Source of the DNA: Eubacteriaceae bacterium
GTDB taxonomy: Bacteria > Bacillota > Clostridia > Oscillospirales > Acutalibacteraceae
Direction: 5' to 3'
DNA length: 64,000 nucleotides
Assembly (NCBI GenBank): GCA_021770095.1
Contig: JAETRQ010000006.1
Location: 1 to 64,000 of the forward strand
Below are positions 8,039 to 16,486 of the stretch, one piece after another. Positions within the stretch are counted from its first letter, which is position 1; each line of letters opens with the position of its first letter. Under the pieces are notes generated by a model that did no database searches, was not told where the DNA came from, and was given only the letters and a program-made list of their open reading frames with translations. A program made the translations under genes and the position numbers.

Positions 8039-8428
8039 ATGAAATTCGTTCTTAGCAAAGATACACTCCGATGTGTATGGGGTGATACTGCTCAATATTG
8101 GTTTTCACGTTTGGATTATACAATACATACATCGGATGAACTTTCATTTGATGATGAAACTCAGGTGATTGAAAATGGATTTATCCCATTTTTAACAATC
8201 AGTAATGAAGAAGTTATCAGAGCATATGTTAAATTTTTGGATAATAAAAAAATTAATTCTGTTTTTGATAAACTTGAGTCATCTGATTTTGTTGAAACAT
8301 TCTGGAAATATTTTAATGCATATCCCGATATTTCATCCGGACTTGATGCTTTTGAAGAAAAATATATTCTCAGCAAAGCAGTCAATTGGTGTGAAGAAAA
8401 CAGCATTGATTACAAAATTGAAGAATAA
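8039..8428 (+). CDS. Hypothetical small acidic protein
   Basis: I do not recognise this 129-residue, predominantly acidic, soluble protein. It is rich in aromatic residues and has no Cys pair, signal peptide or membrane segment. Two in-frame ATGs exist, at 8033 and 8039. AAGG (8028-8031) is 7 nt from the second and 1 nt from the first, so 8039 is chosen. It lies 13 nt after leuD and ends at a strong terminator, so it is probably the last gene of the ilv-leu operon, although nothing in it points to amino acid metabolism. Confidence 0.6.
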   Translation: MKFVLSKDTLRCVWGDTAQYWFSRLDYTIHTSDELSFDDETQVIENGFIPFLTISNEEVIRAYVKFLDNKKINSVFDKLESSDFVETFWKYFNAYPDISSGLDAFEEKYILSKAVNWCEENSIDYKIEE

Positions 8429-8434
8429 AATTTC

Positions 8435-8468
8435 CAGCCCGAAGGACATAGCAGTGTTCTTTGGGCTG
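8435..8468 (+). terminator. Intrinsic terminator of the ilv-leu operon
   Basis: A 14-bp stem with two G-T pairs (8435-8448 with 8455-8468, core CAGCCC/GGGCTG) and the loop TAGCAG is followed by TTTGTTTCT. Confidence 0.85.
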
Positions 8469-8507
8469 TTTGTTTCTAAACATTTTATTAACTAAATGCT
8501 GATTATA

Positions 8508-8536
8508 TTGAAAGTTTAGTATGTTTTGTGTACTAT
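8508..8536 (+). promoter_or_regulatory. Promoter for the membrane protein/radical SAM pair
   Basis: TTGAAA (8508-8513), a 17-nt spacer and TACTAT (8531-8536), directly after the preceding terminator. Confidence 0.7.
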
Positions 8537-8557
8537 CAAATTGGAAGGGGTGTTTTT

Positions 8558-9106
8558 ATGAAAAATCATAAAGAGCATCGTAAAATACTCAAAGTCAGAC
8601 CGTTTAATATGGCGAATTTTTCAGGCGGTTCGGGGTATCTTGTCTTTTCGCTGATATATCAATTCTTTGCAGTTTTGCCTGCAATTGCAATCATTTGGAT
8701 TGCGTCGTTGGTCAAACTTCCAAAAGATAAGGAAAGTAATGTTATTGATATAAAAAGAGCAGAAAAAAGATATTATGCCGTATCTATTCCGATTTGTACT
8801 GCAATCATTATTCTTGGTACTGTTATGGCATTTGTTTGCAATTACGGAACTTTTGCCGAATATTGGATTGAGGTTCTTTTTATTGCACTTGTTCCAGGAA
8901 TAAGCTTGTTTTTTATACTCAGATTTTTTCATTCAATACTTGTTAATAAAGCAAATTCGGATGAAGGCGTAGATACTAAGTATATTATTATAGAAATAAT
9001 TTTTTCAATAATTGCTACGCTTGTTTTGTTCGCTATTGTATTTGCTGCTTCCATTACTATGGATGGGATTCTAAGTGATATTGCTTATCAAAAGCAATAT
9101 GGATAA
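8558..9106 (+). CDS. Hypothetical integral membrane protein
   Basis: The 182-residue protein has about four hydrophobic segments: near residues 30-48, 74-94, 104-124 and 147-168. The N-terminus is basic (KNHKEHRKILKVR), and a dibasic loop follows the first segment. I recognise no family. The ATG at 8558 has GAAGGGG 7 nt upstream; the longer frame would begin inside the promoter. The radical SAM gene follows after 17 nt, so the two are likely co-transcribed. Whether the protein anchors or exports something for that enzyme is unknown. Confidence 0.65.
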   Translation: MKNHKEHRKILKVRPFNMANFSGGSGYLVFSLIYQFFAVLPAIAIIWIASLVKLPKDKESNVIDIKRAEKRYYAVSIPICTAIIILGTVMAFVCNYGTFAEYWIEVLFIALVPGISLFFILRFFHSILVNKANSDEGVDTKYIIIEIIFSIIATLVLFAIVFAASITMDGILSDIAYQKQYG

Positions 9107-9123
9107 TGCGGAGTTACTGAATT

Positions 9124-10188
9124 ATGATTATTAAAACAAGACGGGAATCTTTCGGCGGTATTATCTATTTTGAAAAACCGGGATTTGTCGGTTATGTCAA
9201 TCATGCAATGGCGGATGCTTTGCGTATAAAAAAGAATAATAACGTGCAGTACAGGGATGATGTTTTTTCTGCTCCGCTTGATGCCCATTTTGCTGTTACA
9301 ACAAGATGTAATATGTATTGCAAAGGCTGTTATAATACAGTCCGGAGCGACGGCTGTGTTGATATTTGTCTTGATAAAGCAAAGCGTATTATCGACAATT
9401 TGTCGGATTTGTCGGTCTTATCTGTCTCTTTCGGCGGTGGTGAGCCGACATTATATCCTCAAATTATAGAACTTGCGGAATATACATATTCCAAAAACAT
9501 TCTGCCGAATATGACGACGAATGGGTTGACAATGACTCCCGAATTTGCAAAGAAATGCCGTATTTTCGGCAATGTGCATTTCAGTATTCATAAGCCGTCT
9601 GATATTGAAATTGCTTTTAATGCAGCGCGGATATATAAAAAATATACAGGTAAAAAAGCAGGTCTTAATCTTTTGATTACGACTGAAACCTATCCGTTGC
9701 TTGAGGATATTGTAAACAAAGCAAATCATTCTGCATTTAGTAAAATTTTATTTTTACGATATAAGAGAACTTCAAAAAATACGCAAGTGAATGATTTGCC
9801 TATGGATAATAAAATGCCTGAAGTTTTTGAAAAACTCAAAGTATTGTCAAAAAAGAGCAGGTTAATGTTTTTATTTGATTGTTCTTCTATGCAGGAACTT
9901 GCATATTCAAAACTTTCATCATCAAAATTATTGCGTAAAGTTGATGCCAATGGCTGTTATGGCGGTAATATGTATATTGCAATAGATGTGAATGGTAATT
10001 ATAAACCATGCTCTTTTTGGAATGAAACATTCGGAGATGCTGAGTTTCTGAATTTTGATAATTGGCTGAATAATGAAAAATTGGCTGACTTCAGAAAACA
10101 TAAGTTTTCATCAAAGTGCGATGATTGTAATTACTTTAACTTGTGTAATGGCGGATGCCGGCTTGAATATCTTGATTGTAAATGTTAA
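9124..10188 (+). CDS. Radical SAM protein with SPASM-like C-terminal cysteines
   Basis: The 354-residue protein has the radical SAM signature CX3CX2C at C62, C66 and C69 (RCNMYCKGC), a SAM-binding GGGEPTL motif near 115-121, and a C-terminal cysteine-rich tail (GCYGG, KPCSFW, CDDCNYFNLCNGGCRLEYLDCKC) like SPASM domains that hold extra Fe-S clusters. The first 45 residues (RESFGGIIYFEKPGFVGYV) look like the degenerate PqqD-type fold that binds precursor peptides in RiPP maturases. The product is unknown. No precursor peptide is evident nearby. GGAG lies 10 nt before the ATG. It follows a membrane-protein gene and ends at a shared terminator. Confidence 0.85.
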   Translation: MIIKTRRESFGGIIYFEKPGFVGYVNHAMADALRIKKNNNVQYRDDVFSAPLDAHFAVTTRCNMYCKGCYNTVRSDGCVDICLDKAKRIIDNLSDLSVLSVSFGGGEPTLYPQIIELAEYTYSKNILPNMTTNGLTMTPEFAKKCRIFGNVHFSIHKPSDIEIAFNAARIYKKYTGKKAGLNLLITTETYPLLEDIVNKANHSAFSKILFLRYKRTSKNTQVNDLPMDNKMPEVFEKLKVLSKKSRLMFLFDCSSMQELAYSKLSSSKLLRKVDANGCYGGNMYIAIDVNGNYKPCSFWNETFGDAEFLNFDNWLNNEKLADFRKHKFSSKCDDCNYFNLCNGGCRLEYLDCKC

Positions 10189-10190
10189 AA

Positions 10191-10222
10191 AAGGTATACA
10201 GTTCATCAAAACTGTATACCTT
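10191..10222. terminator. Bidirectional terminator between convergent genes
   Basis: A 13-bp perfect stem, AAGGTATACAGTT (10191-10203) with AACTGTATACCTT (10210-10222), is flanked by A and T runs and lies between the radical SAM and cation transporter genes. Confidence 0.9.
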
Positions 10223-10238
10223 TTGTTCTATTCATTGT

Positions 10239-11393
10239 CTATACATACGAGTGTTCAACGGTAATAATTAAATTCACCCTGCTGTCATATTCTTTATATA
10301 ATTTATTTAAACCTATAATTATGTCTGCGCTTGTTTCTTTTTGCAAATATGGAACTACAAGTTCAAACATAATATTGATTCTGTCATTCTTTTTTACCAT
10401 ACTGAATTCGTGGAAAGTGAAGTTTTCATTGTATTCTTTTATTACTTTTTCGGTTAATTCTTTGTAGTGATTGATTTCTGCATTATCGGTTATAACAGGA
10501 TCCATATGGATGCACATAACAATTTTTAATTCTTTTGATATTTTTTTCTCGATTTTGTCTATTATGTCGTGAATTTCCATAATATCTCTGTTAGCCGATA
10601 CTTCTGCATGGACAGATGCAATACGCCTGTCAGTGCCGTAATCATGTATAATTAAATCGTGTATGCCGAGTATTTCTTTTTCTTCACTGATAATTTTTTC
10701 AATATCTTTCACAAGTTCTTTGCTCGGTGCTTCGCCGAGTATTTTGCTTGTAATATCTTTTACAAGTTTGATGCCTGATATAAAGATGAATATCGCTACC
10801 CCGAGACCGATTATTCCGTCGGCAATTTTGAATGAAGTGAATGAGGAAATAAGAAGTGCAATGATTGCGGCAGTTGTTGCAATACAGTCGTTGAGACTAT
10901 CTTGTTTCACTGCTTTAAGATTGATATTATCAGTGATGCTGTAAAATCTGCTGTTTATATATGCCATATAAAACTTGACTAAAATTGCACAGATGAGCAG
11001 GATTAATGACCATATGCTGAATTTTACTTCGGGCGGATTTATTATTTTTTCCACTGAACTTTTGCCGAGTTCAAAAGACATAATGAATATAAAAAAGGAC
11101 ACTATCAGTGCGGATATATATTCAACTCTGCCATGACCGAACGGGTGTTCTTCATCAACAGGTTTGTTGGATATTTTCGTCCCGACTATTGTAACGATAT
11201 TTGACCCCGCATCTGAAAGGTTGTTGACTGCATCTGCTGTTATGGATACAGAGTTTGTTACAGTACCTACGGCAAATTTCAGTATACACAGCAGGATGTT
11301 GAATATCACACCTGTAATTCCGCTGCAATTACTCAGAAACTCACGTTGGTTTCTGCCTTTTTTATTTGATAATTTGATGAATAATCTTGTCAT
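10239..11393 (-). CDS. Cation diffusion facilitator (CDF) family transporter
   Basis: The 384-residue protein is a metal/proton antiporter of the inner membrane, probably exporting Zn, Mn, Fe or similar divalent cations. Six membrane segments span about residues 30-220. Metal-site patterns are visible in TM2 (ITADAVNNLSDAGSN) and TM5 (QDSLNDCIAT), and HPFGHGRVEY follows TM2. A cytoplasmic C-terminal domain of about 90 residues and an extra tail follow. The start is the ATG at 11393 with AGGTG 6 nt upstream, not the upstream GTG. Metal specificity cannot be read from the sequence. Confidence 0.93.
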   Translation of the reverse strand: MTRLFIKLSNKKGRNQREFLSNCSGITGVIFNILLCILKFAVGTVTNSVSITADAVNNLSDAGSNIVTIVGTKISNKPVDEEHPFGHGRVEYISALIVSFFIFIMSFELGKSSVEKIINPPEVKFSIWSLILLICAILVKFYMAYINSRFYSITDNINLKAVKQDSLNDCIATTAAIIALLISSFTSFKIADGIIGLGVAIFIFISGIKLVKDITSKILGEAPSKELVKDIEKIISEEKEILGIHDLIIHDYGTDRRIASVHAEVSANRDIMEIHDIIDKIEKKISKELKIVMCIHMDPVITDNAEINHYKELTEKVIKEYNENFTFHEFSMVKKNDRINIMFELVVPYLQKETSADIIIGLNKLYKEYDSRVNLIITVEHSYV

Positions 11394-11447
11394 AAACAGC
11401 ACCTGCACTTTTTTAAATCATTACCTATGGTATATCATATTTTTTGC

Positions 11448-11476
11448 TTTAAAACAAGTGAATACTGTGTTATAAT
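11448..11476 (+). promoter_or_regulatory. Promoter for the flavoprotein gene
   Basis: TTTAAA (11448-11453), 17 nt and TATAAT (11471-11476) with a TGn extension of the -10 box. It overlaps the region that must hold the divergent transporter promoter. Confidence 0.65.
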
Positions 11477-11493
11477 TATTTTTGGGTGATTAG

Positions 11494-12042
11494 ATGGAGA
11501 AAATGCTTATTATTAACGGTTCGCCGAGAGATAACGGTGTGTCGGCTGAACTGATTAATCAGGTAAAAAAATATTTTATTGATTGTGAAATAAAACAGTA
11601 TGATACTTACAAAATGGCACCCGCTCCTTGTACGGACTGCCGCTATTGTGAGTATCATAACGGCTGTTCCAATAAAGATTTGGATTTCTTTTTTTATGAT
11701 TTTGAACAGGCTGATTATATCCTTTTTTTCAGCCCGATTTATAATAATTTCTTTCCTGCTCCGCTAAAGGCGATAATAGACCGTTTTCAAAGGTATTACA
11801 GTGCAAGGTTCAAACGCGGAGCAAATCCGCCGATTGAAAAGCACAGGAAAGTCGGTGTGGTTATAGTCAGCGGTTCTAACGCAAGGCAGTGTGCTGATTA
11901 TATGAATGCTACGCTCAAACAGGCATTTACTGTTTTGAACGGAGATGTCTGTGCAAGGTATTATATTCCTGATACAGATTCCGGTGCATATACCTTTAAT
12001 CTTGTTGAACTTGAAAAATTCGTTCACCAACTCAAACGGTAG
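11494..12042 (+). CDS. Flavodoxin-fold NAD(P)H-dependent oxidoreductase with a Cys-rich motif
   Basis: The 182-residue protein has the FMN phosphate loop IINGSPRDNGVSAEL at the N-terminus and SPIYNNFFPAPLKAIIDRF in mid-protein, both typical of the NADPH-dependent FMN reductase/flavodoxin-like family. CTDCRYCEYHNGC (around residues 46-58) resembles the cysteine cluster of iron-sulfur flavoproteins, so an Fe-S centre is possible. The substrate is unknown. A weak GGTGA site lies 4-5 nt before the ATG. It is divergent from the metal transporter, and there is no evidence linking their functions. Confidence 0.85.
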   Translation: MEKMLIINGSPRDNGVSAELINQVKKYFIDCEIKQYDTYKMAPAPCTDCRYCEYHNGCSNKDLDFFFYDFEQADYILFFSPIYNNFFPAPLKAIIDRFQRYYSARFKRGANPPIEKHRKVGVVIVSGSNARQCADYMNATLKQAFTVLNGDVCARYYIPDTDSGAYTFNLVELEKFVHQLKR

Positions 12043-12052
12043 TCTATATGGA

Positions 12053-12081
12053 TTGACGAAATTTTAACAATGTGCTATTGT
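12053..12081 (+). promoter_or_regulatory. Candidate promoter for the secreted subtilase
   Basis: TTGACG (12053-12058), 17 nt and TATTGT (12076-12081). An overlapping alternative is TTAACA (12064-12069), 17 nt and TATAGA (12087-12092). Confidence 0.6.
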
Positions 12082-12128
12082 TGAATTATAGACAAGCGTA
12101 GTATTAATTTTGATGGGGAGGACATTTT

Positions 12129-15100
12129 ATGAAACGGTTTTTATCAGTGTTTTTATCTTTATTATTGGCATTATCCGTGTTTGTGCCATGTTATAGTTTA
12201 ATATCATCTGCTGTTGAAAGAAAAAGTGTGGACCGTTTTTGTTCTCTTATCAGTGATATGAATGAGAAATACGCTTTGGAATCCGGCACATTTGAAGCAG
12301 AAGCGAATAAGAACAACCCCAATGCAGTTGAGGACAGATTAATTGTCAAAACGAAAGATAAAATTTCCGATGATACTGCATTGGAGAGTATTTCAGGTCT
12401 TGAATATACGTTGCTGCAGTATGAAGATAAACAGGCTATGGAGAAGGCATATGATGAACTGCGTGATAAGGGATATACCGTAGAAAAGGACAGAATATTA
12501 AGCATCAAAGACAATACCATAAAGAATTTAAGAACTATGGCTGACGGATACTCAGGAAATACGGAAGAAACATCCGACAGATGGTCATATGAATCCGTTA
12601 TGTCTGATTATGCAAAGGCTGAAATTGAAAAATCAACAGCATATAATAACGAAATAATTGTCGGCGTGCTTGATTCGGGTGTTGATTATAATCACGAGCT
12701 GTTCAGTGGGCGAATTGAAGATACCTCATTTAATATGAGTGCATCCGGTGAAGAAGATGACTGTATGGATGACAACGGTCACGGCACAGCTGTTGCAGGT
12801 ATCATTGCACAGGCAACCCCTGATAATGTTAAAATCAAACCATATAAAATTATTGATGAAGAAGGTTATGTGTCCTTATCAGAATTTACTGCAGCAATGG
12901 AAGCTATACTTGCAAGCAAAGATTTGCCCGATATTATGAATATCAGTTTGGGCGGTTATCTGTTTGAAGAAAATATGTCACTTGAAACCGAGCTTGTATC
13001 AAGATTAGTTGATAAGGGCGTAACAGTATGTGTTGCATCGGGCAATGACAATCTTCCTGTTCAGTATTGCACACCTGCAGATTGCGAAAGTGCAATAACA
13101 GTCGGTGCATATGATTACACAAATCATATCTGCTCTTTCTCAAATTACGGTGAAGAAGTGGATGTTGCCGCACCGGGTTACAATGTATATTCAATTGATT
13201 TATGGTCGGGAGATTACTATGCTGATTACACAGGTACATCCTTTGCCTGCCCTATAGCAAGTGCTGCCTGTGCATACATACTTATGCAGAATCCAAAGTT
13301 ATCTCCCGATGAGGTACAAAACCAAATCAAAGCTTCTGCAGTAGATATGGGTGAAGATGAAAGAGAGTATTACGGCTTCGGTATGCTGAATTTTCCCAAT
13401 CTTTTAGATGCTAAGGAATATATAACTCCTGAGCCAAATATTAAGGGCGGATTTTTTACGGATACTCAAACAGTAACCTTTGAAAATATCCCTGCTGATG
13501 TTCAGCTTGTATATACACTTGATAAGTCAATACCGAGCAATACAAATGGAACTGTTTACACAAATCCGATTACAATTGACAATGAAATGCAGTTAAATTA
13601 TGCATTAATTAAAAACGATAAATATGCAGGCAATGTTTCATCACAGTATTACACAGTTCAGTATGTTGCCGATGAAAACGATTTTGAAATTACTGAAGAT
13701 GGTATAATCACTGCATATAACGGCAATAAAAATAATATTATTGTCCCGGTAACAATTAAAGGAATTGTGCCTACGCAATTAAAAGGTACTTTTGAAAATG
13801 GGAATATGACAAGCGTAATATTACCTGAATCCATAACTGATTTTGTTAGTTATACTTTTTCAAATAGCGAGGAACTTAAATATGTTACTGCACACGGAGT
13901 AACATCAACGGCAACATCTTTTAAAAATTGTTATAGTTTGAAATATTTTGATGCTCCAAATGTAAGAAGTATAAAGCAAAGCGCATTTGAAAACTGTTCA
14001 ATGATGCATGAAATCAATTTTGAAGATTCTCTTAAATCTCATATCAGTTATGCTTTTAGGAATTCCGGTTTATTATCAATACATTTATCTGATCTTGAAG
14101 TTAAAAATCAAAATGGGTATATGGGCGTTTTTGAGGGTTGCCCGCTTATTAACTGCAGTATTACAGGTGTTAATGTATTTGGTGATGAATATTTTGCAGA
14201 CTGCCGTTTTTTGCAGAAACTAAATATTCCCGATGCTGTTAAACTCGGTCAGTTTGCAATCAGGGAATGTACTTTTCTGACAGAACTTGATTTATCAAAT
14301 ATTGAAAAAGTATGCTATAACACTTTTTCATATTGTTATATTGACACGCTTTATGCACCTAAGCTTAATAAACTATTAACCGGAACATCATCTATAGTAC
14401 AGGGAATTGCTTTTAATTCTTTTATACGAGTTGTTGATTTGCCTGCACTTACCGATGCAAACAGACTTCTTTGTTCAATGTACGTAGAAGAAGTTTATCT
14501 TGAAAATCTTGAAACTATGTATAAAAACACACTTTCAAATCTTCCTGCATTAAAAGTTGTATATCTGCCAAAAGTTCAAACTTATTACAGAACAGCAGTA
14601 AATAAAATGGAACAGCTGGCAGTGCTTGGACCGACAGAGATAATATGGATTCCACAGGCAGAATGGGATTATTCTGCTCTTGATATTCCTGAAACAACCA
14701 AACTTGTTTTTGCACCGAATATGACAACCTGTATGTCTCTTCACGGCTATGATACAATATTTGTTTTGTCTGATAAGGCTGAAAAGATTAAAATATCACC
14801 ATGTGACAAAAGTTATCAGGACAATGTTTATCCTACCATAATTGCACCAAAGGATTCTGCTGCTTGGAGTCAGTGGCCTTATTCCGATGAAGATCCTATG
14901 ACCTATATTGATTCCGATACAGTTGATTTTAAAGGTATTAATGCACAGAATGTATTGATTTATGCAAACGGAGATACCAAACTTGAAATACCGCTTTCTT
15001 ATATTGCGGATTTCTGGGATACAGATTTGGTTAATAAAACAACACGCGACGCACCGTATATGTTTGTGTTTGACTTTACCAATGATAAGGTAATCAATGC

Positions 15101-15209
15101 AAAGGATTATTCAAAATTTTTAAAACTGGACGGTCTGAATGATTATATTGATGACAGTGATGTTGACGACAGAGACCCTGCTGATAATGATATTCCGTGG
15201 GGGAGTTAA
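12129..15209 (+). CDS. Secreted S8 subtilisin-like protease with leucine-rich repeats
   Basis: The 1026-residue protein has a signal peptide (MKRFLSVFLSLLLALSVFVP) and an N-terminal pro-region to about residue 150. The subtilase domain has the triad D182 (VLDSGVD), H218 (NGHGTAVAG) and S371 (GTSFACP). After the protease (about residue 435) comes a region like the chitobiase C-terminal/Ig-like domain (PSNTNGTVYTNPITI), then BspA-type leucine-rich repeats from about 520 to 890 (LPESITDF, LKYFDAPNVRSI, LTELDLSNIEKV). FDFTNDKVINAKDYSKFLK near the C-terminus resembles half a dockerin. GGGGAGG precedes the ATG by 8 nt. It is flanked by its own promoter and terminator. Confidence 0.92.
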   Translation: MKRFLSVFLSLLLALSVFVPCYSLISSAVERKSVDRFCSLISDMNEKYALESGTFEAEANKNNPNAVEDRLIVKTKDKISDDTALESISGLEYTLLQYEDKQAMEKAYDELRDKGYTVEKDRILSIKDNTIKNLRTMADGYSGNTEETSDRWSYESVMSDYAKAEIEKSTAYNNEIIVGVLDSGVDYNHELFSGRIEDTSFNMSASGEEDDCMDDNGHGTAVAGIIAQATPDNVKIKPYKIIDEEGYVSLSEFTAAMEAILASKDLPDIMNISLGGYLFEENMSLETELVSRLVDKGVTVCVASGNDNLPVQYCTPADCESAITVGAYDYTNHICSFSNYGEEVDVAAPGYNVYSIDLWSGDYYADYTGTSFACPIASAACAYILMQNPKLSPDEVQNQIKASAVDMGEDEREYYGFGMLNFPNLLDAKEYITPEPNIKGGFFTDTQTVTFENIPADVQLVYTLDKSIPSNTNGTVYTNPITIDNEMQLNYALIKNDKYAGNVSSQYYTVQYVADENDFEITEDGIITAYNGNKNNIIVPVTIKGIVPTQLKGTFENGNMTSVILPESITDFVSYTFSNSEELKYVTAHGVTSTATSFKNCYSLKYFDAPNVRSIKQSAFENCSMMHEINFEDSLKSHISYAFRNSGLLSIHLSDLEVKNQNGYMGVFEGCPLINCSITGVNVFGDEYFADCRFLQKLNIPDAVKLGQFAIRECTFLTELDLSNIEKVCYNTFSYCYIDTLYAPKLNKLLTGTSSIVQGIAFNSFIRVVDLPALTDANRLLCSMYVEEVYLENLETMYKNTLSNLPALKVVYLPKVQTYYRTAVNKMEQLAVLGPTEIIWIPQAEWDYSALDIPETTKLVFAPNMTTCMSLHGYDTIFVLSDKAEKIKISPCDKSYQDNVYPTIIAPKDSAAWSQWPYSDEDPMTYIDSDTVDFKGINAQNVLIYANGDTKLEIPLSYIADFWDTDLVNKTTRDAPYMFVFDFTNDKVINAKDYSKFLKLDGLNDYIDDSDVDDRDPADNDIPWGS

Positions 15210-15233
15210 TTCAAATTTAATATTTAATTTTCG

Positions 15234-15253
15234 AGGGCGGATTTATCCGTCCT
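15234..15253 (+). terminator. Intrinsic terminator after the subtilase gene
   Basis: AGGGCGGAT and ATCCGTCCT pair with one G-T, followed by TGATTTTTT. Confidence 0.75.
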
Positions 15254-15308
15254 TGATTTTTTATCTGCTGCTTTATGATTTGTTAAAATATAATTTATAT
15301 ATTATATA

Positions 15309-15337
15309 TTGCTTATTAATACTTGTTATGGTATAAT
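15309..15337 (+). promoter_or_regulatory. Promoter for the ruvC-led operon
   Basis: TTGCTT (15309-15314), a 17-nt spacer and TATAAT (15332-15337), with TG one base before the -10 box. Confidence 0.75.
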
Positions 15338-15365
15338 GAACTGATTATAAAATGGAGAAGTATGT

Positions 15366-15857
15366 ATGATTATTCTTGGTATTGATCCCGGTTATGCGAT
15401 TGTAGGCTGGGGGATTTTGGAGTATAAGGCAAATAAATTTCGTGTACTCGGTTACGGCGCAATCACCACTGAGGCAAAAACACCTTTTCCGCTCCGTCTC
15501 CAGACAATCTATAATGATATGTGCTATCTGTTTGAAAAGTACAAGCCTGAAGTAATGAGTATGGAAAAACTTTTTTATAACAACAATGCCAAAACGGTTA
15601 TTGATGTTGCACAGGCAAGAGGCGTAATCACGCTTGCCGCACAGAATTACGGTGTTGACATTTTTGAATATACACCGCTTCAGGTTAAGCAGTCGGTTGT
15701 CGGTTACGGCAGGGCTGAAAAAAAGCAGGTGCAGGAAATGACGCGTGTTATGCTCGGTCTTGCAAAAATTCCGAAGCCTGATGATACGGCTGATGCACTT
15801 GCAATGGCAATTTGCCATGGACATTGTTCAGGCTCCCTGATTAAAGGATTGAGGTAA
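15366..15857 (+). CDS. ruvC: Holliday junction endonuclease RuvC
   Basis: The 163-residue resolvase cuts Holliday junctions in homologous recombination. The acidic catalytic residues D7 (ILGIDPG) and E67 (MSMEKLFY) are visible, along with the C-terminal PDDTADALAMAICH motif. GGAGAAG lies 5 nt before the ATG. It starts the ruvC-ruvA-ruvB run, with 4 nt to ruvA. Confidence 0.97.
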   Translation: MIILGIDPGYAIVGWGILEYKANKFRVLGYGAITTEAKTPFPLRLQTIYNDMCYLFEKYKPEVMSMEKLFYNNNAKTVIDVAQARGVITLAAQNYGVDIFEYTPLQVKQSVVGYGRAEKKQVQEMTRVMLGLAKIPKPDDTADALAMAICHGHCSGSLIKGLR

Positions 15858-15861
15858 AATT

Positions 15862-16470
15862 ATGCTTTATAATATACGCGGAACGCTCACGGTCAGTGAT
15901 GTCAATTTTATTGTGATTGAATCAGGCGGAGTTGGTTTCAAATGTTTTACAACACTGAATACTGTTAAGAATATAGGTGAAACAGGCAAACAGGTCAATG
16001 TGTATACTTATCTTTCCGTTAAGGAAGATGCAATGGACCTTTACGGCTTTTCAACTCTTGCAGAACTTGATGCGTTCAAACTGCTTATCACTGTTTCAGG
16101 AATCGGACCAAAGGCGGCAGTTTCCATTCTTTCTGAATTTACACCGGATAAACTCGCAATCTGTATCGCCTCAGGTGATGCTAAAGCAATAACCAGAGCA
16201 CAGGGTGTCGGTAAGAAAACTGCTGAAAGAGTTGTGCTTGAACTGAAAGACAAAATGGGCAGTATTGCTGTTGACACAAATATTGCTCAGGCGGTCAGCG
16301 GTGTGCAGTCCATCAATGAAAGTTCACAGTCAGCCGAAGCGGTTGAGGCTCTTGTTGCACTCGGCTATTCACAGTCTGATGCAGCAATTGCTATCGGCAA
16401 AATGGACAAATCACTTTCAGTTGACGAGATGATAAGACAGGGGCTTAAACAACTCGCAAGAAATTTATAG
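15862..16470 (+). CDS. ruvA: Holliday junction branch migration protein RuvA
   Basis: The 202-residue protein has an N-terminal OB fold (MLYNIRGTLTV), a helix-hairpin-helix region with VSGIGPKAAVSILS and AQGVGKKTAERVVLEL, and a C-terminal RuvB-contacting domain (ALGYSQSDAAIAI). It binds the junction as a tetramer and loads RuvB. It follows ruvC closely, and ruvB starts 17 nt later. Confidence 0.97.
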   Translation: MLYNIRGTLTVSDVNFIVIESGGVGFKCFTTLNTVKNIGETGKQVNVYTYLSVKEDAMDLYGFSTLAELDAFKLLITVSGIGPKAAVSILSEFTPDKLAICIASGDAKAITRAQGVGKKTAERVVLELKDKMGSIAVDTNIAQAVSGVQSINESSQSAEAVEALVALGYSQSDAAIAIGKMDKSLSVDEMIRQGLKQLARNL

Positions 16471-16486
16471 GAGTTAAAGTTAAATT

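Noticed and set aside
15345-15824. Open frame antisense to ruvC
   Set aside because: ruvC is certain, and the antisense product is Cys/Phe/Asn-rich without any domain or ribosome site.
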